From contig JADANN010000461.1 of assembly GCA_018806985.1 (NCBI GenBank), positions 2,091,276-2,155,275 on the forward strand: DNA of 64,000 nt, given 5' to 3'. Below, in pieces: positions 9,193 through 21,490 of this stretch (the stretch's first letter is position 1; the number at the start of each line of letters is the position of its first letter). A program made the translations under genes and the position numbers. This stretch comes from Angiostrongylus vasorum (taxonomy: Eukaryota; Nematoda; Chromadorea; Rhabditida; Metastrongylidae). The notes under the pieces are model-generated. The model did no database searches and was not told the DNA's origin. It saw nothing but the letters and a program-made list of their open reading frames with translations.

Positions 9193-12100
9193 CCTGTATC
9201 ACCTGTCCCCTATAGTCCTGTTGATCGTCGAGTGACTCGATCGGGCGCCAGTAAATCTTCCATTTTTCCCCTGTCGCGTGCAAGAGTAGCCCAGAGGGTT
9301 CTGCTCACCTCTTCGAGAACAACTCTGAGCATCGAGTCGGTGGTCTTCCTGCAGTGTGTTTAACATCCCGAGGAATCCAGTCACTAACGGCTCTTGTCCA
9401 TCGGTTGTCATTCATACGCATTGCGTGTCCGTCCCACCTTATCTTCGACTGTTTGGCGTACAGAACGGCATCTTTGAATTTTGATCGTTGGCGCAGGTCG
9501 GAGCTTTGGATCCCTTCCCTCACATGTGTGAAACAGGATGCTCCTAGCATCGACCTTTCTTCTGCGCGTTCAGTAACGCTAAGTGATCTTTCATCCTGCT
9601 TACGCAGCGACCAAGTTTCTGACGCATACGTTAGGGCAGGAAGTGTCGTTGAGTCGAAAAGCTGGGCATAGAGTCGGGTGTTCTTTGTGCTCTTCACTAC
9701 ACCCTCGATGCTCTTGAAAGTTCCCCAAGCCGCTCGTTTCTTTCTGCTCGGCTCTGGAGCTAAGTCGTTCAACATATTGATTTCCCGACCTAGATAGACA
9801 TAACTGGAACATTCGGAAATAGGAGATCGTTCCGTTGAGCGTGAATTGGGCGTACGAAACCAATCCGTTCCTCATGAACATCGTTTTTGTGAGATTTTGT
9901 TGAGAACCAATCTTTCCACAAGCTTTATCAAAGTCAGCATGCATACGTTCCGCTTGGCTAATGTTTGGTGTTATAAGGACGATGTTAAAAGCAAAACGAA
10001 GATGGTATAACTGTTGAAAATCGACTTTCACTTCCATATTATCCCGTTCCAATGTTCGCATGGCGTTATGGAGGGTGGCGGTAAATAATTTTGGCGAGAT
10101 GGTACCGCCTTTCCTAACTCCTCTTTTGACGTCAATGTTAATGTGGTTGTGGAATGGTGATATCTTGGTTGTAAAAATTTTTGTACAGCTCACGAAAAAT
10201 CTTTATGTACTTAGTAGGGGACTCCTTGACCATCAAGAGCTTCCATTACTGCTTCTATCTCAATTGAACCAAAGGTCTTCTGAAAATCGATGAAAGAGGG
10301 ACAGAGCAGTCTTTTGTACTCTCGCCATACTTCAATGAGCCCTGTTATCGTGTAGATGTGGTCCATCGTACTAAATCTTTTTTGAAACCCTGCTTGCTCA
10401 CATGGCTGTCCTTCGTGCAGTGTTCTGTCAGTCGTGTTTAGGATGACTGAAGAGAAACGTATGTAGACGACAGACAACAAGCAAATTGGGCAATAGTTGC
10501 CGATATCGCGTAGGTCACCCTTCTTGAACAATAACATGGTCTTGCTGGTCTTCCACTGAGTAGAGACCTAGCATTGAGACTGGTAAAGTGTGAGGAGCCG
10601 AGCCAGTGTGTTTACGAGGACTGGCGGAAGATTCTTCAAATGTTCTGATCTTATCTTGTCCGAACCTGGTGCTGTTCCAAGTTTCGCCGACGAAATGGCA
10701 TGTCGGATTTCGGAAGGGAGAACCGATGGTACAACATATCCATCCTCCTTTATTCCATGTGAGGGAAGGTGGGCGTGGCTATCGAAGAGATCTGAGTGGT
10801 ATTCGTGAATGATTTGCTCCATTCACTTTCTGGACGCTGTAACTGTTCCATCTGGGCATCGGAGTGAAATCATCTTGGTTCTGTAATTGGCAAAGCTTCG
10901 GTGGGTTTTGCAAGTGCTTTTCCCAGCCTCTGCAGCTTCGACCATTACTGCCACTTTTCTCTCTTCAAGACCTTTTTTATCGCCTTTCTGCATTGTTTTG
11001 CAAGTTCGGACGCTAGTTCGCGGTTGCCTGCAGCTCGTGCGACTCCACGCTGGAGTATCAGCTCGAGTGCTTCTGGAGGCAGACGTCTCTTGGTGACTTT
11101 CCTACTCTCAGCTTTCATAGCGCTAAAGTAAGATGTTGAATGAGCCGATCGTATTCTTCGTCGATGTTATCGACAACGGCGTCTTCCCAACTACCGACTA
11201 ATGAATTGAATAAGTCCCAGTTTACGGTATTTCTGGAACTTTGGCTTTTGAATTTAGCGGCTTTTTTTTCTTCTTGCGAGAAATAGAGTCTTGCACGAAA
11301 GAGACGGTGCTCTAATCCCGTGTAGAATTTTAGGACAACAGCGACATCGGTTTGACCTTCTATTTACTAAGATCTGGTCTATTTCGTTATGGTACTCTCT
11401 ACTGGGAGACTCCCACGTCCAGCGTTGAGGGTGGGGCTTTTGGAATTGCGTGTTACCATGGATGCTCTTGGTGGTCATGATAAACTCGGACAGCCACTCA
11501 CGCTGTTCGTTCCGCTTTAATCCGTTAGTCCCAATGTGACGTTCTTCAGACGTTCTTCTTGGTCCAATCTGGGTGTTGAAATCTCCAATGATGACCTTTT
11601 TAAAATATATATGGTCTTCTCTCTGTAGAACTTCTCCAAGTCCATATAGAACGCTCCGACTTCTTTGTCATAGCTTGATGTCGGCGCGCGTAATCGACAA
11701 AGATTATCAAAGCCGGTATTGACCCACTTCTTTTTAATCGTAAACGTCCGATTCGAGTTGTTAGTTGTTCGAATGAATCGATGTTCATAGACATACTCGT
11801 GTTGACGAGAACGCCGACGCCGTGGACTCTATTGTCGCATTTTCCGAAAAACCGTTCTTCTCCGATGTCAAAGACGACGTTGGATGGGTGGCGTCGTCTC
11901 GTCTCGGCTAGACCGATGACGTCGTACCTTATCGTTCTTCTTGCATTAGCAAATCTTCTATCGAGGACTCGGATGCACGTATACGTTCATTGTAGGTACA
12001 GATCGTCACCTTAGTTCTTCGCGGTTTAGGCAGCTTCCATTGGCCTGAGATTTTAGCAGCCTCTCCGTACTCGTACTACCCAATGCTGCCGAATTGGGGA

Positions 12101-12575
12101 CTCTTTCAGGGTCAGGAGTATGAGGCCACTTTTATTTTACTGTGTGTAGCATTTCGATGGCCACCTATAGCTTGCTGGGCTCTGAACATGGGGGCTGGGT
12201 ATACTCACGGGTGGCTTGCCAGGCTCTCCCAGAGTGGACATGGAGCTTATTTGTTGGAGGCGGCTCCTAACCGCCTCCCATATACTTCCCTGTCACTTGA
12301 TTACAAAATTTTTATCCGAAGTGACTCGTAAAATACAATCCGCAGAAACTAGAACGCACCCACTTACGCATGCATGAATACGCCTAGCAAATACAAAAAG
12401 TATGTGCCAAATCGGCGTAGCAGAAACAGTGATCCTTCTCCTTGATCCACCTGCGTCTCAGGGAAGCAAAGGTCGCTTTTGGTCCGCGATTTACCCCCTA
12501 TCCGCCAGGTGGAGACGTGCCACGTACCCTCGCGACCTACCGGCTCCAGATCTGTCGAATGAAGGAGATAAGGTT
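9193..12575 (-). mobile_element. RTE-type LINE, copy A (nested in PLE)
   Basis: An endonuclease plus reverse transcriptase LINE read on the minus strand. Pieces in order: AP-endonuclease part ([20 protein letters not shown] near 11,790, then QKPHPQRWTWESP near 11,430), RT fingers (APGSDKIRSEHLKNLPP near 10,660), palm (FQKTFGSIEIEAVMEAL, 10,211-10,290) and C-terminal zone (9,305-9,775). RT motif C is FNIVLI at about 9,985, so both catalytic aspartates of FADD are lost. Frameshifts break it into many frames. The 3' end has the GGTGATACAGG-type RTE tail, and TCGAAT-like bases of the PLE target flank both ends. Confidence 0.85.
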
Positions 12576-13250
12576 ATTCGCCATGTCTGTATAAAAGGTG
12601 CTAATGTCGAAGGATCGAAAGATGTAAAAGAGGTCGTTACTTATGGGGATCCAGGAAGATCTGCGTGTTCGTAAGACAGGCTGGAATATGCTTTAGCAAC
12701 TAAATAAGTATTAGGGTTAAAAACCATGTTGTCCTATCCGTTAACCCGTCTTCACAGATAAGTCTAACCTTTAATAACTGTGGATCAGTAGGTGCATGAT
12801 TATCAGTAGATACTAACTTATGAGTTTTGATAAGTAACTATAGGACAAGACATGTTAGCAATTCAACTTTGAGTTGAGAGGTAACTGATGATTTTAAACA
12901 CGCTGCTTTTCCCACTTTGACCCATTCGTTGTCTAACTTTTGCTATTACCTTTTGAACTCCTTGTGAAATGACAGATATGAAGGAAACCATCTTCAAAGC
13001 TCTTTCTCGCCATCTCAGCCACTAACTGATGCGGAATTATGCTTTCCACCCCCGTCGCTAACGGAGAGTTCAATAGTTTTTTAGTCTTATCAGTTCTCGT
13101 ACTTCCCACACACCACATTTTTATACTTTTGTGAGGCTGGAGCGGTGTCTCTTCACGAGATGATGATTAAGGACTTGAAAAGTTTCGCTCGTAAATATCC
13201 GAAACTTGATATCGACTTTATTGTTGGGGGTCTTGTGGTTTAAAGTACTA
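12576..13250 (-). mobile_element. PLE fragment, 5' (pre-RT) half
   Basis: On the minus strand, 12,933-13,118 encodes SPLATGVESIIPHQLVAEMA, matching the SVSDKGGEFVVILHQLDR region at 56,640-56,700 of the main PLE. At the RTE boundary the sequence is TTCGACATTAGCACCTTTTA.. GCGAAT, equivalent to TTCGACGTCACCGCCCTCTA.. TCGAAT at 57,107-57,139. It is continuous with 8,560-9,187 once the RTE is removed. Confidence 0.7.
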
Positions 13251-13319
13251 CTGAGGCAATGGTGGTGGTGGTAATGTACCTAGTTCTTGTTGTTCTTTCC
13301 CACTTTGCGCTTCAACTCT

Positions 13320-13560
13320 TGCTTTGTTGTTGAGACTATCTCGAAGTTCATTAAGATTACACGCAACCGTGCGCAAGGATATCTTAGAAGTGGGTTCAGC
13401 TAGTGAGAAACTTGGGCCCAACTGCTCAATCTTCAAATGGTCCGGAAAATACTACGGACAAATGGGAGCGTTGACAGTAGCAACTGACATCAAGCCATGC
13501 CATTGCACTTACGTCTAAGCTCGAGGCTCCAGTAGCCGGTCTTCAGCCATAACTCTGCAG
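13320..13560 (+). mobile_element. PLE RT fragment, opposite orientation
   Basis: The plus strand reads NCSIFKWSGKYYGQ, matching NCSIFRWSGRYYAQ in the main PLE at about 57,253-57,290, then sequence equivalent to KPCHCTYV/LAIAFMS. It sits head to head with the minus-strand PLE 5' half. Either two PLE copies met here, or part of one was inverted. Confidence 0.65.
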
Positions 13561-13655
13561 CAGATATTTAAATCTTAAGCTCAACAAGAACACTAAGAAA
13601 AATAGGTGAATTCATTCATTCCCATACCATGAGCTGCGAAGGCCAGTTCCGTTAT

Positions 13656-13922
13656 TTATGGAATGGAACACAAAAGCGGTAAAACTCTCCACGGCAGAAA
13701 TCGCTTGCCGGTGCAGCACACGACCGGAGTCGATCCGGCGTACGCTACGAAGACGAGTGAGTGAAGAACGGCTTCCCAAACAGCCTCAACACAGCCCAAC
13801 CAGATGGATTGAGCCGTAAAAATACCTCGATACCCGCTCAAGCAGCACTCCTCCGTGCGTGATTTCCGCACAGAACACAAACACATCAGATATAAATAGT
13901 CCCTTATTTCACTATTTTTCAC
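13656..13922 (-). other. Conserved 88-codon frame in both arms, unrecognised
   Basis: A minus-strand frame of 88 codons, intact and 86/88 identical at 45,310-45,576. It is cysteine-containing (SVRKSRTEECCLSGYRG, TPVVCCTGKRF). No family is recognised. The surrounding 13,600-14,440 region is otherwise without assignable features. Conservation may simply reflect recent duplication. Confidence 0.3.
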
Positions 13923-14449
13923 ATGTCCGGAGTTGAAGTTTTATTTCTGTGGATTCTCTTTTATGTTATAATCTCCAACTTAGTTTGTTTTTTTCTTTTG
14001 CAGTCACCGTCAAAAATTCTTTGCACAGTTCAGAATATTCAATCGATTCTGCACCACTGAGATTTTACTGATTTCTGTAGGAAAACTGTTTGAGATATTT
14101 CAACTGTAATTGTGTTAATGGTCTATGTGTCCTTACTAATTGCCCTAACAATGAGTAAACTGCTAATAGGTGTTGCAAGGCTACTAAATGTGCTTTTCTC
14201 ATTTGAGGAACAAGTCGCGACCGTCGTATGAGACCTTTTATTTAAAACATGTTTACCTAGATGGAACACATGAGCGTTTTGAAGGATTATGTCAAGTCGG
14301 CTATTCCTAGATCGAATGTTCACATTACGATTGTAGAAGTGGCGGATTTTTTGTTGAAGACTATTCGAAATCTTTCAAGACCAGGGAGAAAATCGATTAG
14401 GTAGGGATTGTATAGGAAAAATCCATTGGGTAAGGATTGTATTGCTACC

Positions 14450-14842
14450 TCCCAACGGTTTACCGCCTCATCGTGATGGTAGATGTTCCTGGGTGTGGGA
14501 CTGCGATGTACAGCGGGAGGATTGATCCTGCTGGCATGGTCTTCCAAGCTGACAAAGAGCCCAGCGTTTCCATCAAGAAGCCTAGCCAAGAGTAAACCAA
14601 CACCAGAACTCACCACCGTCCTGGTATCAAATAGCATCGTTTCAAATCTCCTTCTGATCCACAAGTGCTGCGACTGCCTGTAGTGGTGAAGAACTGGGGC
14701 AGACTTTGGCTATACTCACCTTGGGATTCCAGCGAACCACAATGGCCTAACCAGCAAACCTCCGAAAAGTGGAGATTGTACTGAGGCCCGCACAACCAGT
14801 GAGAGGACGAGCCATTCAGGTACCAAGTAAGTAGTAGGGTTT
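14450..14842 (+). repeat. R400 copy in arm 1
   Basis: CTCCCAACGGTTTACCGCCT begins the unit, and GGTACCAAGTAAGTAGTAGG ends it. Arm 2 has the equivalent copy (44,030-44,420) plus a second, oppositely oriented copy absent here. Confidence 0.65.
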
Positions 14843-16880
14843 TTTGCTTTCTAAATAATAAGATATATGACCAACAATATTTAGGAAGTAACTCGAACTG
14901 TTACACAACAAAACCGTTTCGATGAAGGATGCCGGCAACTGAGAGCATGATGCTCCCTTTGTACAGTTGTTGGAGTAGTTCATTCACATGTAAATCGACA
15001 ATTTATGTGTTGTCTACTATGAATTTGCTTTGTCGTCTATAGATCGTGATGAAAACACACAATACAACACATTTGATACTAATCCGTTGAAAATAGGAAG
15101 AAATTCACTGAGAATATAAAATCACGATGTATACTTCTGTTGTAACTCCATTGTTCTCTTAATAGACGTGGTTCCAGCTTGGAGTTCAGTTGTTCAAGCT
15201 GTCTTCTGAAGACAAATTCCAAAAAGCAACTACTCACGGAATGCTTTTGAATCTCGTACATAACGCACCATTTGCGACGAAGATCCTTCGTTGTCATCAG
15301 CATCATCCATGGATGGGCGTAAATGAGATTGTTGATCAAAGGTTCTGTGCGTAGCACTATCGGAAAAAGAGCATTCTGACAATGAGTTGTTTAGCCAAAA
15401 AGCTTGTCGACGTATTTAGTCTTTATTCTATCATTGTAAAATATTTTAAAGGGCGAAATCTGTTCGAATTTTTGTCTCAATTGCGAGGATATCACTGAAT
15501 TATGGACCCCAGCCAGTTAATTATGAGGGTACGGGCAGCATCTCTAGTTCCCCCCACATCACTGAGCAAACGTGGCATTTGATTTCCTTGTACCGTAGAT
15601 AGATTGAGGAGATATTGTTCCTGTTCAGCAGCTCCGACTTGGTCAATACCTTTCATTTGTGAAAATTGTGACCCCCCAAACTGTAAGTACGAAGCGTTTC
15701 TAAGAGAAAGACTGAGAAACGCATTAAATATAGGTCGGCAGCGTATCCAACAAGTAAGCTCTTCACCTGCTCTTAGAAAAATCACGCATGTTTCATATAT
15801 CCATTCCGAGATACCACATTGTTGCCTGAAGGTAGAGCACTTGCAATGTAAAATAGGTCTTCGAGTCACTTTTCCTCAGCCCAATATTCGCCAGCTCAAA
15901 GCAGAACCCTCCAGAACACTTCCATTTCGTGGGAAATCTGCCACCACGAGGAGCTTTTTTCGACATTGTCACAGAACAATATCTCAGCTTGACAAATTAG
16001 ACCGTTTATAACAACAAAAATGCAAGAACAACTATATCCTAACGCAGGAACAATACAGGCAGCGATACGTTAATGGGATCAATAAGTGAGGGCAGGAAGA
16101 TGATGACAGATGTGACCCTTGGGAAAACGGAGCGGCTGTACGACATGTTGGTGGCGCTATCTGATACGCGGATGTGATTTAGAATACAGTATTAGTAGTA
16201 GGTACAAGAGATCAGAGCATCAGAGGATTTATGTGAGGCAGTAATGATTCTGACTTGACGACGACGATGCGATAAAGCTAAACACTATATGCAACCTTAT
16301 TATTACCTTCTTGTGATGTCACCTAATTAAGAAATGCATGTAAACTTGTGATAATGTTAAGAGTAGTGGCTGAAATTTCACGACCAGTATGTGCCATTTC
16401 AAAGGACTACGATCGCCGCAGTGTGCATTGAAATCTTCCGCTGAGAGTCTGATCTAGCAACTTATCAACATCATCGACGTCAAAAGACTAGCTAACATCT
16501 GATGATGCCTCCCATAAAACGCTTTTTATGATGAATATGAAATGTTTACTGAAACATGCACAGCGAAAACGAAAGAGCTGCAGACGCTAGTGAACACGTC
16601 AAGGGTGATTATGCGAGCTTCAAACACAAGATCTAGTTGACCCCTCACTATGATCAAGTGAAAGATCTGCACAGGTTCGCACTATTCAAACTCTGACATG
16701 TTGCCTTTTTGGTAAAGAAGAGTTTAGCACTTTGTCCCAGGATCATTTGTTCCAAACATTTATTGAAAAGTCTGCCTTCAATCCTCATCAGTTTGTCCAT
16801 AATTTAAACCTACTGCAAGCTTGAATGCAGAATTTCTACTTAAAGGAAAAAAGACTGAAAAAAACCTCCATCTTCTAGTG
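14843..16880. other. Unrecognised block shared by both arms
   Basis: Sequence matches arm 2 at about 42,020-44,030, with several small indels. One example is a roughly 69-bp piece at 15,537-15,605 that is missing from arm 2. Frames such as 15,604-16,011 (plus) are broken in the other arm. I see no protein family, RNA or terminal repeats. Confidence 0.5.
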
Positions 16881-16894
16881 AGATAAAAGTGAAA

Positions 16895-17047
16895 CCATGG
16901 ATGGACGATCTGCTTGGTGTATAACGGCCAAATGGTCACTACTACAGTCATTGTATACAAGATAGGCAGAACTATATAAAAACCGATTGAGGGCAATCCG
17001 AGCCAACACCGTTTTGTAAGGGGTTCAGAGAGGTAGAGAATATTCAC
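16895..17047 (-). pseudogene. Possible chemoreceptor transmembrane exon remnant
   Basis: A minus-strand hydrophobic segment (GLPSIGFYIVLPILYTMTVV) resembles TM1 of nematode serpentine receptors. The arm 2 equivalent, near 41,905-42,010, is frameshifted. No start codon or convincing splice sites define it. It lies just 3' of the TM5-7 remains at 17,225-17,780. Confidence 0.3.
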
Positions 17048-17224
17048 GCGGTAACGAGACTCATCGAAGTAGAGTATAAGGAATGGCCTTTTTTTGTCTT
17101 TTTTGACAAACTAACATGATTTTCTTAATGTAACATTCAATTCTCCATGCTTTCGAAGGTGGGAGAGAGCAAAGCTCGTGTTGCCAACTTTACCAATTAT
17201 TAAATCGCAAAAACACTACTCTAC

Positions 17225-17780
17225 ACTCCTAGATCTTGAAAATCAGGTGAGCCCAACATGTGATATCGTACTGACGGAGACATGAGAGCAAGAACATCAG
17301 CGACCTTGTCCCAGGATATGTTTGATATACAACAGGAAGAACACCGACAGGATTGTCGAAGTTTCTAACGAATACAGAATGGAACCGATGGGCCACTTCA
17401 GCACGGGCAGCAGTCGACGCAGTCATTCCAAGCTAAATATCATGAAAGAAACATAGGTGACACAGATTTCGCCTTCCTTCCATAACCATTTGTAAACTTT
17501 TCTTCTGTTTGAGAAAATAAATGAACATACGGTGACGCCAAGAAATAATAAAATGACAGCGACATGACATAGGAAGTGAAGAATGGACGTCACAATTAAT
17601 ACTGTCAAATGCACAACGACTCGGCATTCTCTTCGAAATGACCTGCAAAAAAAAGTTCAGTTCAAAACAACGTCTGGTATTCAATGCAGCCCCATATGAC
17701 AATCGTTACCAGGGAGAAATAAGTGGGAAAGACAATTGAAGGCGGAGAAACTATCAGCTGACGTGGTAGAAAACGTCATT
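17225..17780 (-). pseudogene. Chemoreceptor TM5-TM7 exon remains (arm 1)
   Basis: The minus-strand pieces in order are a TM5-like stretch with TIVIWAALNTRRCFEL at about 17,650-17,720 by its arm 2 counterpart, a TTTTTTTGCAG acceptor, and then RRECRVVVHLTVLIVTSILH (TM6, about 17,560-17,640). After a frameshift comes a TM7-like LRRLLPVLKWPIGSILYS segment and VADVLALMSPSVRY-type residues. The pattern of a basic loop followed by a His-containing TM6 is typical of nematode serpentine receptors. Stops between the pieces make it non-functional. The same breaks occur in arm 2, so decay predates the duplication or has been homogenised. Confidence 0.5.
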
Positions 17781-17892
17781 CATTGTCATTTGTTGCAAAG
17801 TATTGCCTGAAATTGCTGATGCTTTCTGCAAGGCATTCCTTATTGTTTGTGGTCAGTTGATGGAAATGTGATATGACAACAATTATCAACAA

Positions 17893-18084
17893 ATGTTAGA
17901 AAACAAAAGTCGTCTGCTACATCAACTCCAAGTCTTGCCTCCCTCAATGGCGCCGGGTGGAGTAGGAGGAAGGCAGCAGTTGAAGGGAATAACTCCTTCT
18001 TCTCTATTGTCACAGCATTATGATCGAAGCGAACAGCTAATGAAGTTTGTAGACAATACGGATTTCTATCCGGAGCAATTTTGA
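17893..18084 (+). other. Conserved exon-like frame, function unknown
   Basis: This 63-codon frame includes LQVLPPSMAPGGVGGRQQLK and LLSQHYDRSEQLMKFV. From LLHQLQV onward it is near-identical in arm 2 (40,811-41,050, minus strand). There a single base change removes the stop after FYPEQF and the frame runs on into RTE sequence. The composition looks like real protein rather than noise. It is transcribed opposite to the chemoreceptor remains. I do not recognise the family. Confidence 0.35.
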
Positions 18085-18120
18085 TCGCCTAAATGGAATA
18101 CCAATATCGCAAATAATAAC

Positions 18121-21100
18121 CTGCCACCTGTGGTCTCATTGATCGTCCAGTGACTCGAGCGTGCGCTCGTAAATCTTCAATTTTTTTCCGGACGCGTGCA
18201 AGAGAAGCCCAGTGGGTTCTGCTCGCTCTAGGAACTCATTGAGCACCATATCTTTCTTCTAAGCCTTTCTTGAGGAAATTTGACCATCGGCTCGGTGGTC
18301 TTTCTGCAGTGCGCTTGACATCCCGAGGAATCCAGTCACTAACTGCTCTTGTCCATCGGTTGTCGTTCATACGCATTACGTATCCGGCCCGTCCTATCTT
18401 CGAGACTTTGGCGTACGGAACGGTGTCTTTGGTTTTTGATTGTTGACGCAGGTCGAAGCTTAAGATTCTTTCCTTTTATTTGAGTATTACGAGATGGTTC
18501 CAACACCGTCCTTTCGACCGCACATTCAATAATGTTGAGTTCCATCTATCCTGCTTACGGAACGGCCAGGTTTCCATTTGAGTCGAAAAGGTGGGTAGGG
18601 AGTAGGGTGTTCTTTTTTATCTTCACTACATCCTCGATGCTCTTGAAAGCTCCTCAGGCCGCTCGTTTCCTTCCGCTCGGCTCTGACGCCAAGCCGTCCA
18701 TCATGTTGATTTCCCGACCTAGATAGACGTAACAGAAACATTCGAAGATATTCTTTCCGTTGAGCATGAATGGCATACGAAACCAAACCGCTCCTCATTA
18801 ACATCGTTCTTGTGAGATTTAGTTGAAGACTAATCTATCCACAGGCTTTATCAAAGTCGGCCAGCATTCCTTCCGCTTGGTTAATGTTTGGTGTTATAAG
18901 GACGATGTCATCAGCAAAGCGAAGATGTTGTAACTGCCGACCATCGATTTTCACTCCCATATTATCCCACTCGAATGTTCGCATGACGTTCTGGAGGGTG
19001 GCGTTAAATAATTTTGGGCGAGATTGTGTCGCCTTGCCTAACCACTCTTTTGACGTCAATGTTAATGTCATTGTAAAATGGTGATATCTTGGTTGTGAAA
19101 TTTATTTATACAGCTCACGGAGAATCTTTATGTACTGAGTAGGGACTCCTTGACTATCAAGGGCTTCCATGACTGCTTCTCTCTCAATTGAATCAAAGGT
19201 CTTCTGTAAATCGATGAAAGTGAGACAGAGCGGTCTTTTGTACTCTCGCTATACTTCAATGAGCCTTGCTATCGTGTGGACGCGACCCATGTACTAAATC
19301 TTTTCGAAAGCTTGCTCACCTGGCTGACCTTTATCCAGTCTTCTGTCAATCATGTTTAGGATGACTCAAGAGAAACGTATGTAGACGACAGACAACAAGC
19401 AGATTGGGCAGTAGTTGCCGATTTCGTGTAGGTCACCCTTCTTGAGCAATAACACGGTCCTGCTGATCTTCCACTGAGTAGAGACCTTGCATTGAGACAG
19501 GTAAAGTGTGAAGAGCCGAGCCAGTGTGTTTACGAGGACTGACGGAAGGTTCCTCAAGTGTTCAGGTCTTATCATGTCCGGTCCTGGTGTTGTTCAATTA
19601 TTCACCGATAAAATGGCATGTCGGATTTCGGAAGGGAGAACCGGTGGTACAGCATATCCATCCTCCTTCATTTCATATGATGGAAAGACGGCATGACTAT
19701 TGAAGAGATCTGAGTAGTATTCGTGAATAATTTTCTCCATTGTCATTCTGAACAGCTGTAAAGTGCTCCGTCTGGGCGTCAGAATACATTATCTCGGTTT
19801 TAACTGACGCAGCTTCGGTGTGGATCGTGAATACTTTCCTCAGCCTCTGCATTTTCAACAATAATGCTGCTTTTCTCTCGCTAAAATCTTCTTTTATTGC
19901 CCGTCTACACTGTTTTGCACGTTCAGAAGTTAGTTGATGAGTGTCTGTAGCACGTGCGATTCCACGCTGGTGCATTATTTCGAGTATTTCTGGAGATAAA
20001 CCTCTCTCGGTGACCTTCGAACTCTCAGCTTTCATAGCGCTATCGTGAAGATGTTGAATGAGCCGATAGTATTCTTCGTCGATGTGGTCGAGAACGGCGT
20101 CTTCCTAACAGCTGACTAGTGAATTGAACAATTGCCAGTTTATGGTTGGTTTGGGACTTCGTGTTTTGAATTTGCCGGCTTTTTTCTCCTTTTTGCGAAA
20201 AAATGGAATATTGCACGTAGGAGGCGAACGTCTGATCCCGTGTTGAATTTTGGGACAGCAGCGACACCGGTAAGGCGAAACCTTCTATTTACAATGATGT
20301 ATTATACTTCGTTATGGATCTCTCCATTAGGAGACTTCCACGTCCAGCATTGAGGGTGGGCCTTCTGGATCTGCGAGCTACTATGGATGGTCTCGGTCGT
20401 CATGATAAACTCAGACAGCCGCTCACCCTGTTCGTTAAATTAAAATCCGTGGGTCCCAATATGATGTCCTTCATACTTTCGTCTTAGTCCAATCTTGGCA
20501 TTAAAATCTCTAATGATAACCTTGAAGAATGTGTGGTTTCTCTGTAGAACTTCTCCAAGTCCATATAGAACGCTTCGACTTCTTCTTCGTCATCGCTTGA
20601 TATCGGCGCGTAAACAAAGAAGATTACCGAAGCCAATATTGATCTACGTCTCTTCAATCGTAAGCGTCGGATTCGTTTTGTTAGTTGTTCGAATGAATCG
20701 ATGTTCATGAGCAGTCCTAATGACGAGAACGCTGACGCCCCCAACTCCTCTGCTCTCGCATGTTCCGAGGAACAGTTCTTCTCCAAAGTCATAGTCGGCG
20801 TTGAATGGATGGCGTCGTTCTCGGTCAGGCCGATGATGTCGAACACTATCCTTCTTGCTTCCATGATGAAGTCTTCTAGCGAGAAGACGTGTGGAATTAT
20901 GCCTGCATTGTCGATACAAATCGTCACTTTAGTTCTTTGCGGTTTAGGCAGATTAGGATGGCAGTGAGGTCTTAGCAGCCTCTCCACTCTGATGCTAACC
21001 AACGCTGCCGAATTGGGGCTCTTTCGGGGCTACGGGAATGAAGCCCGTTTCTTTTACTGTGTTTACCACTTTGACAGCAACGTATAGCTTGCTGGGCTGT

Positions 21101-21490
21101 GAACGTGGTGCTTAGGTATACTCATGAGTAGCTTGCAAGTCTGTCCCACGGTGGACATGGAACTTATTTGTTGGAGGCGACTCCTAATCGCGTCCCATAT
21201 ACTTCCGTGTCACTTGATTGCAGGTTTTTGGCCGAATTGACACGTAGAGTACAATCGGCATAAACTTGAACGCGCCCACACACACGTGCATGATTACGAC
21301 TCGTAAATAGAGAAAGTATATGCCAAATCGGCGCAGCAGAAAAAAGGATTCCGTCCAGTGGATCCAACTGCGTCTCATAAAATCAAAGGTAGCTTTTCAT
21401 CCGCGATTAACTCCTTGTGCGTCAGCTGGAGACGCGCCACGTACCCTCACGACTTATCGGCTTGAGATCCCTTATATGAGGAAGATCCGT
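18121..21490 (-). mobile_element. RTE-type LINE, copy B
   Basis: A full-span but broken LINE on the minus strand. Endonuclease: 20,484-21,002, including [20 protein letters not shown]. Connection: 19,697-20,267. RT fingers: 19,366-19,575 (RPEHLRNLPSVLVNTLARLF). Motif C: FADDIVLI, 18,835-19,071, aspartates kept. C-terminal domain: 18,339-18,804. The 3' part (18,121 to about 19,080) belongs to the highly similar arm. The rest matches arm 2's copy D less well. A tract at 19,880-20,400 is almost identical to copy C in inverted orientation. Confidence 0.85.

Larger units (their letters stand above)
6860..19080 (+). repeat. Arm 1 of large inverted duplication
   Basis: This segment recurs reverse-complemented at about 39,880-51,960. 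Paired landmarks have coordinates summing to about 58,821 in the outer part, 59,232-59,246 in the middle and 58,965 in the inner part, with steps marking indels. Translated frames agree closely: 86 of 88 residues for 13,656-13,922 against 45,310-45,576, and 81 of 84 for 10,568-10,822 against 48,424-48,678. At the outer edge the similarity stops within a few bases, after AAGGCTT on the minus strand near 6,865. Inward, a weaker match continues to about 21,810. Confidence 0.9.

Noticed and set aside
10060..10293. Plus-strand frames across RTE copies A, B and E
   Set aside because: These are antisense shadows of the LINE coding sequence on the minus strand.
15604..16011. A 135-codon plus-strand frame as a real gene
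   Set aside because: No family resemblance, and the equivalent region of arm 2 carries indels that break the frame.
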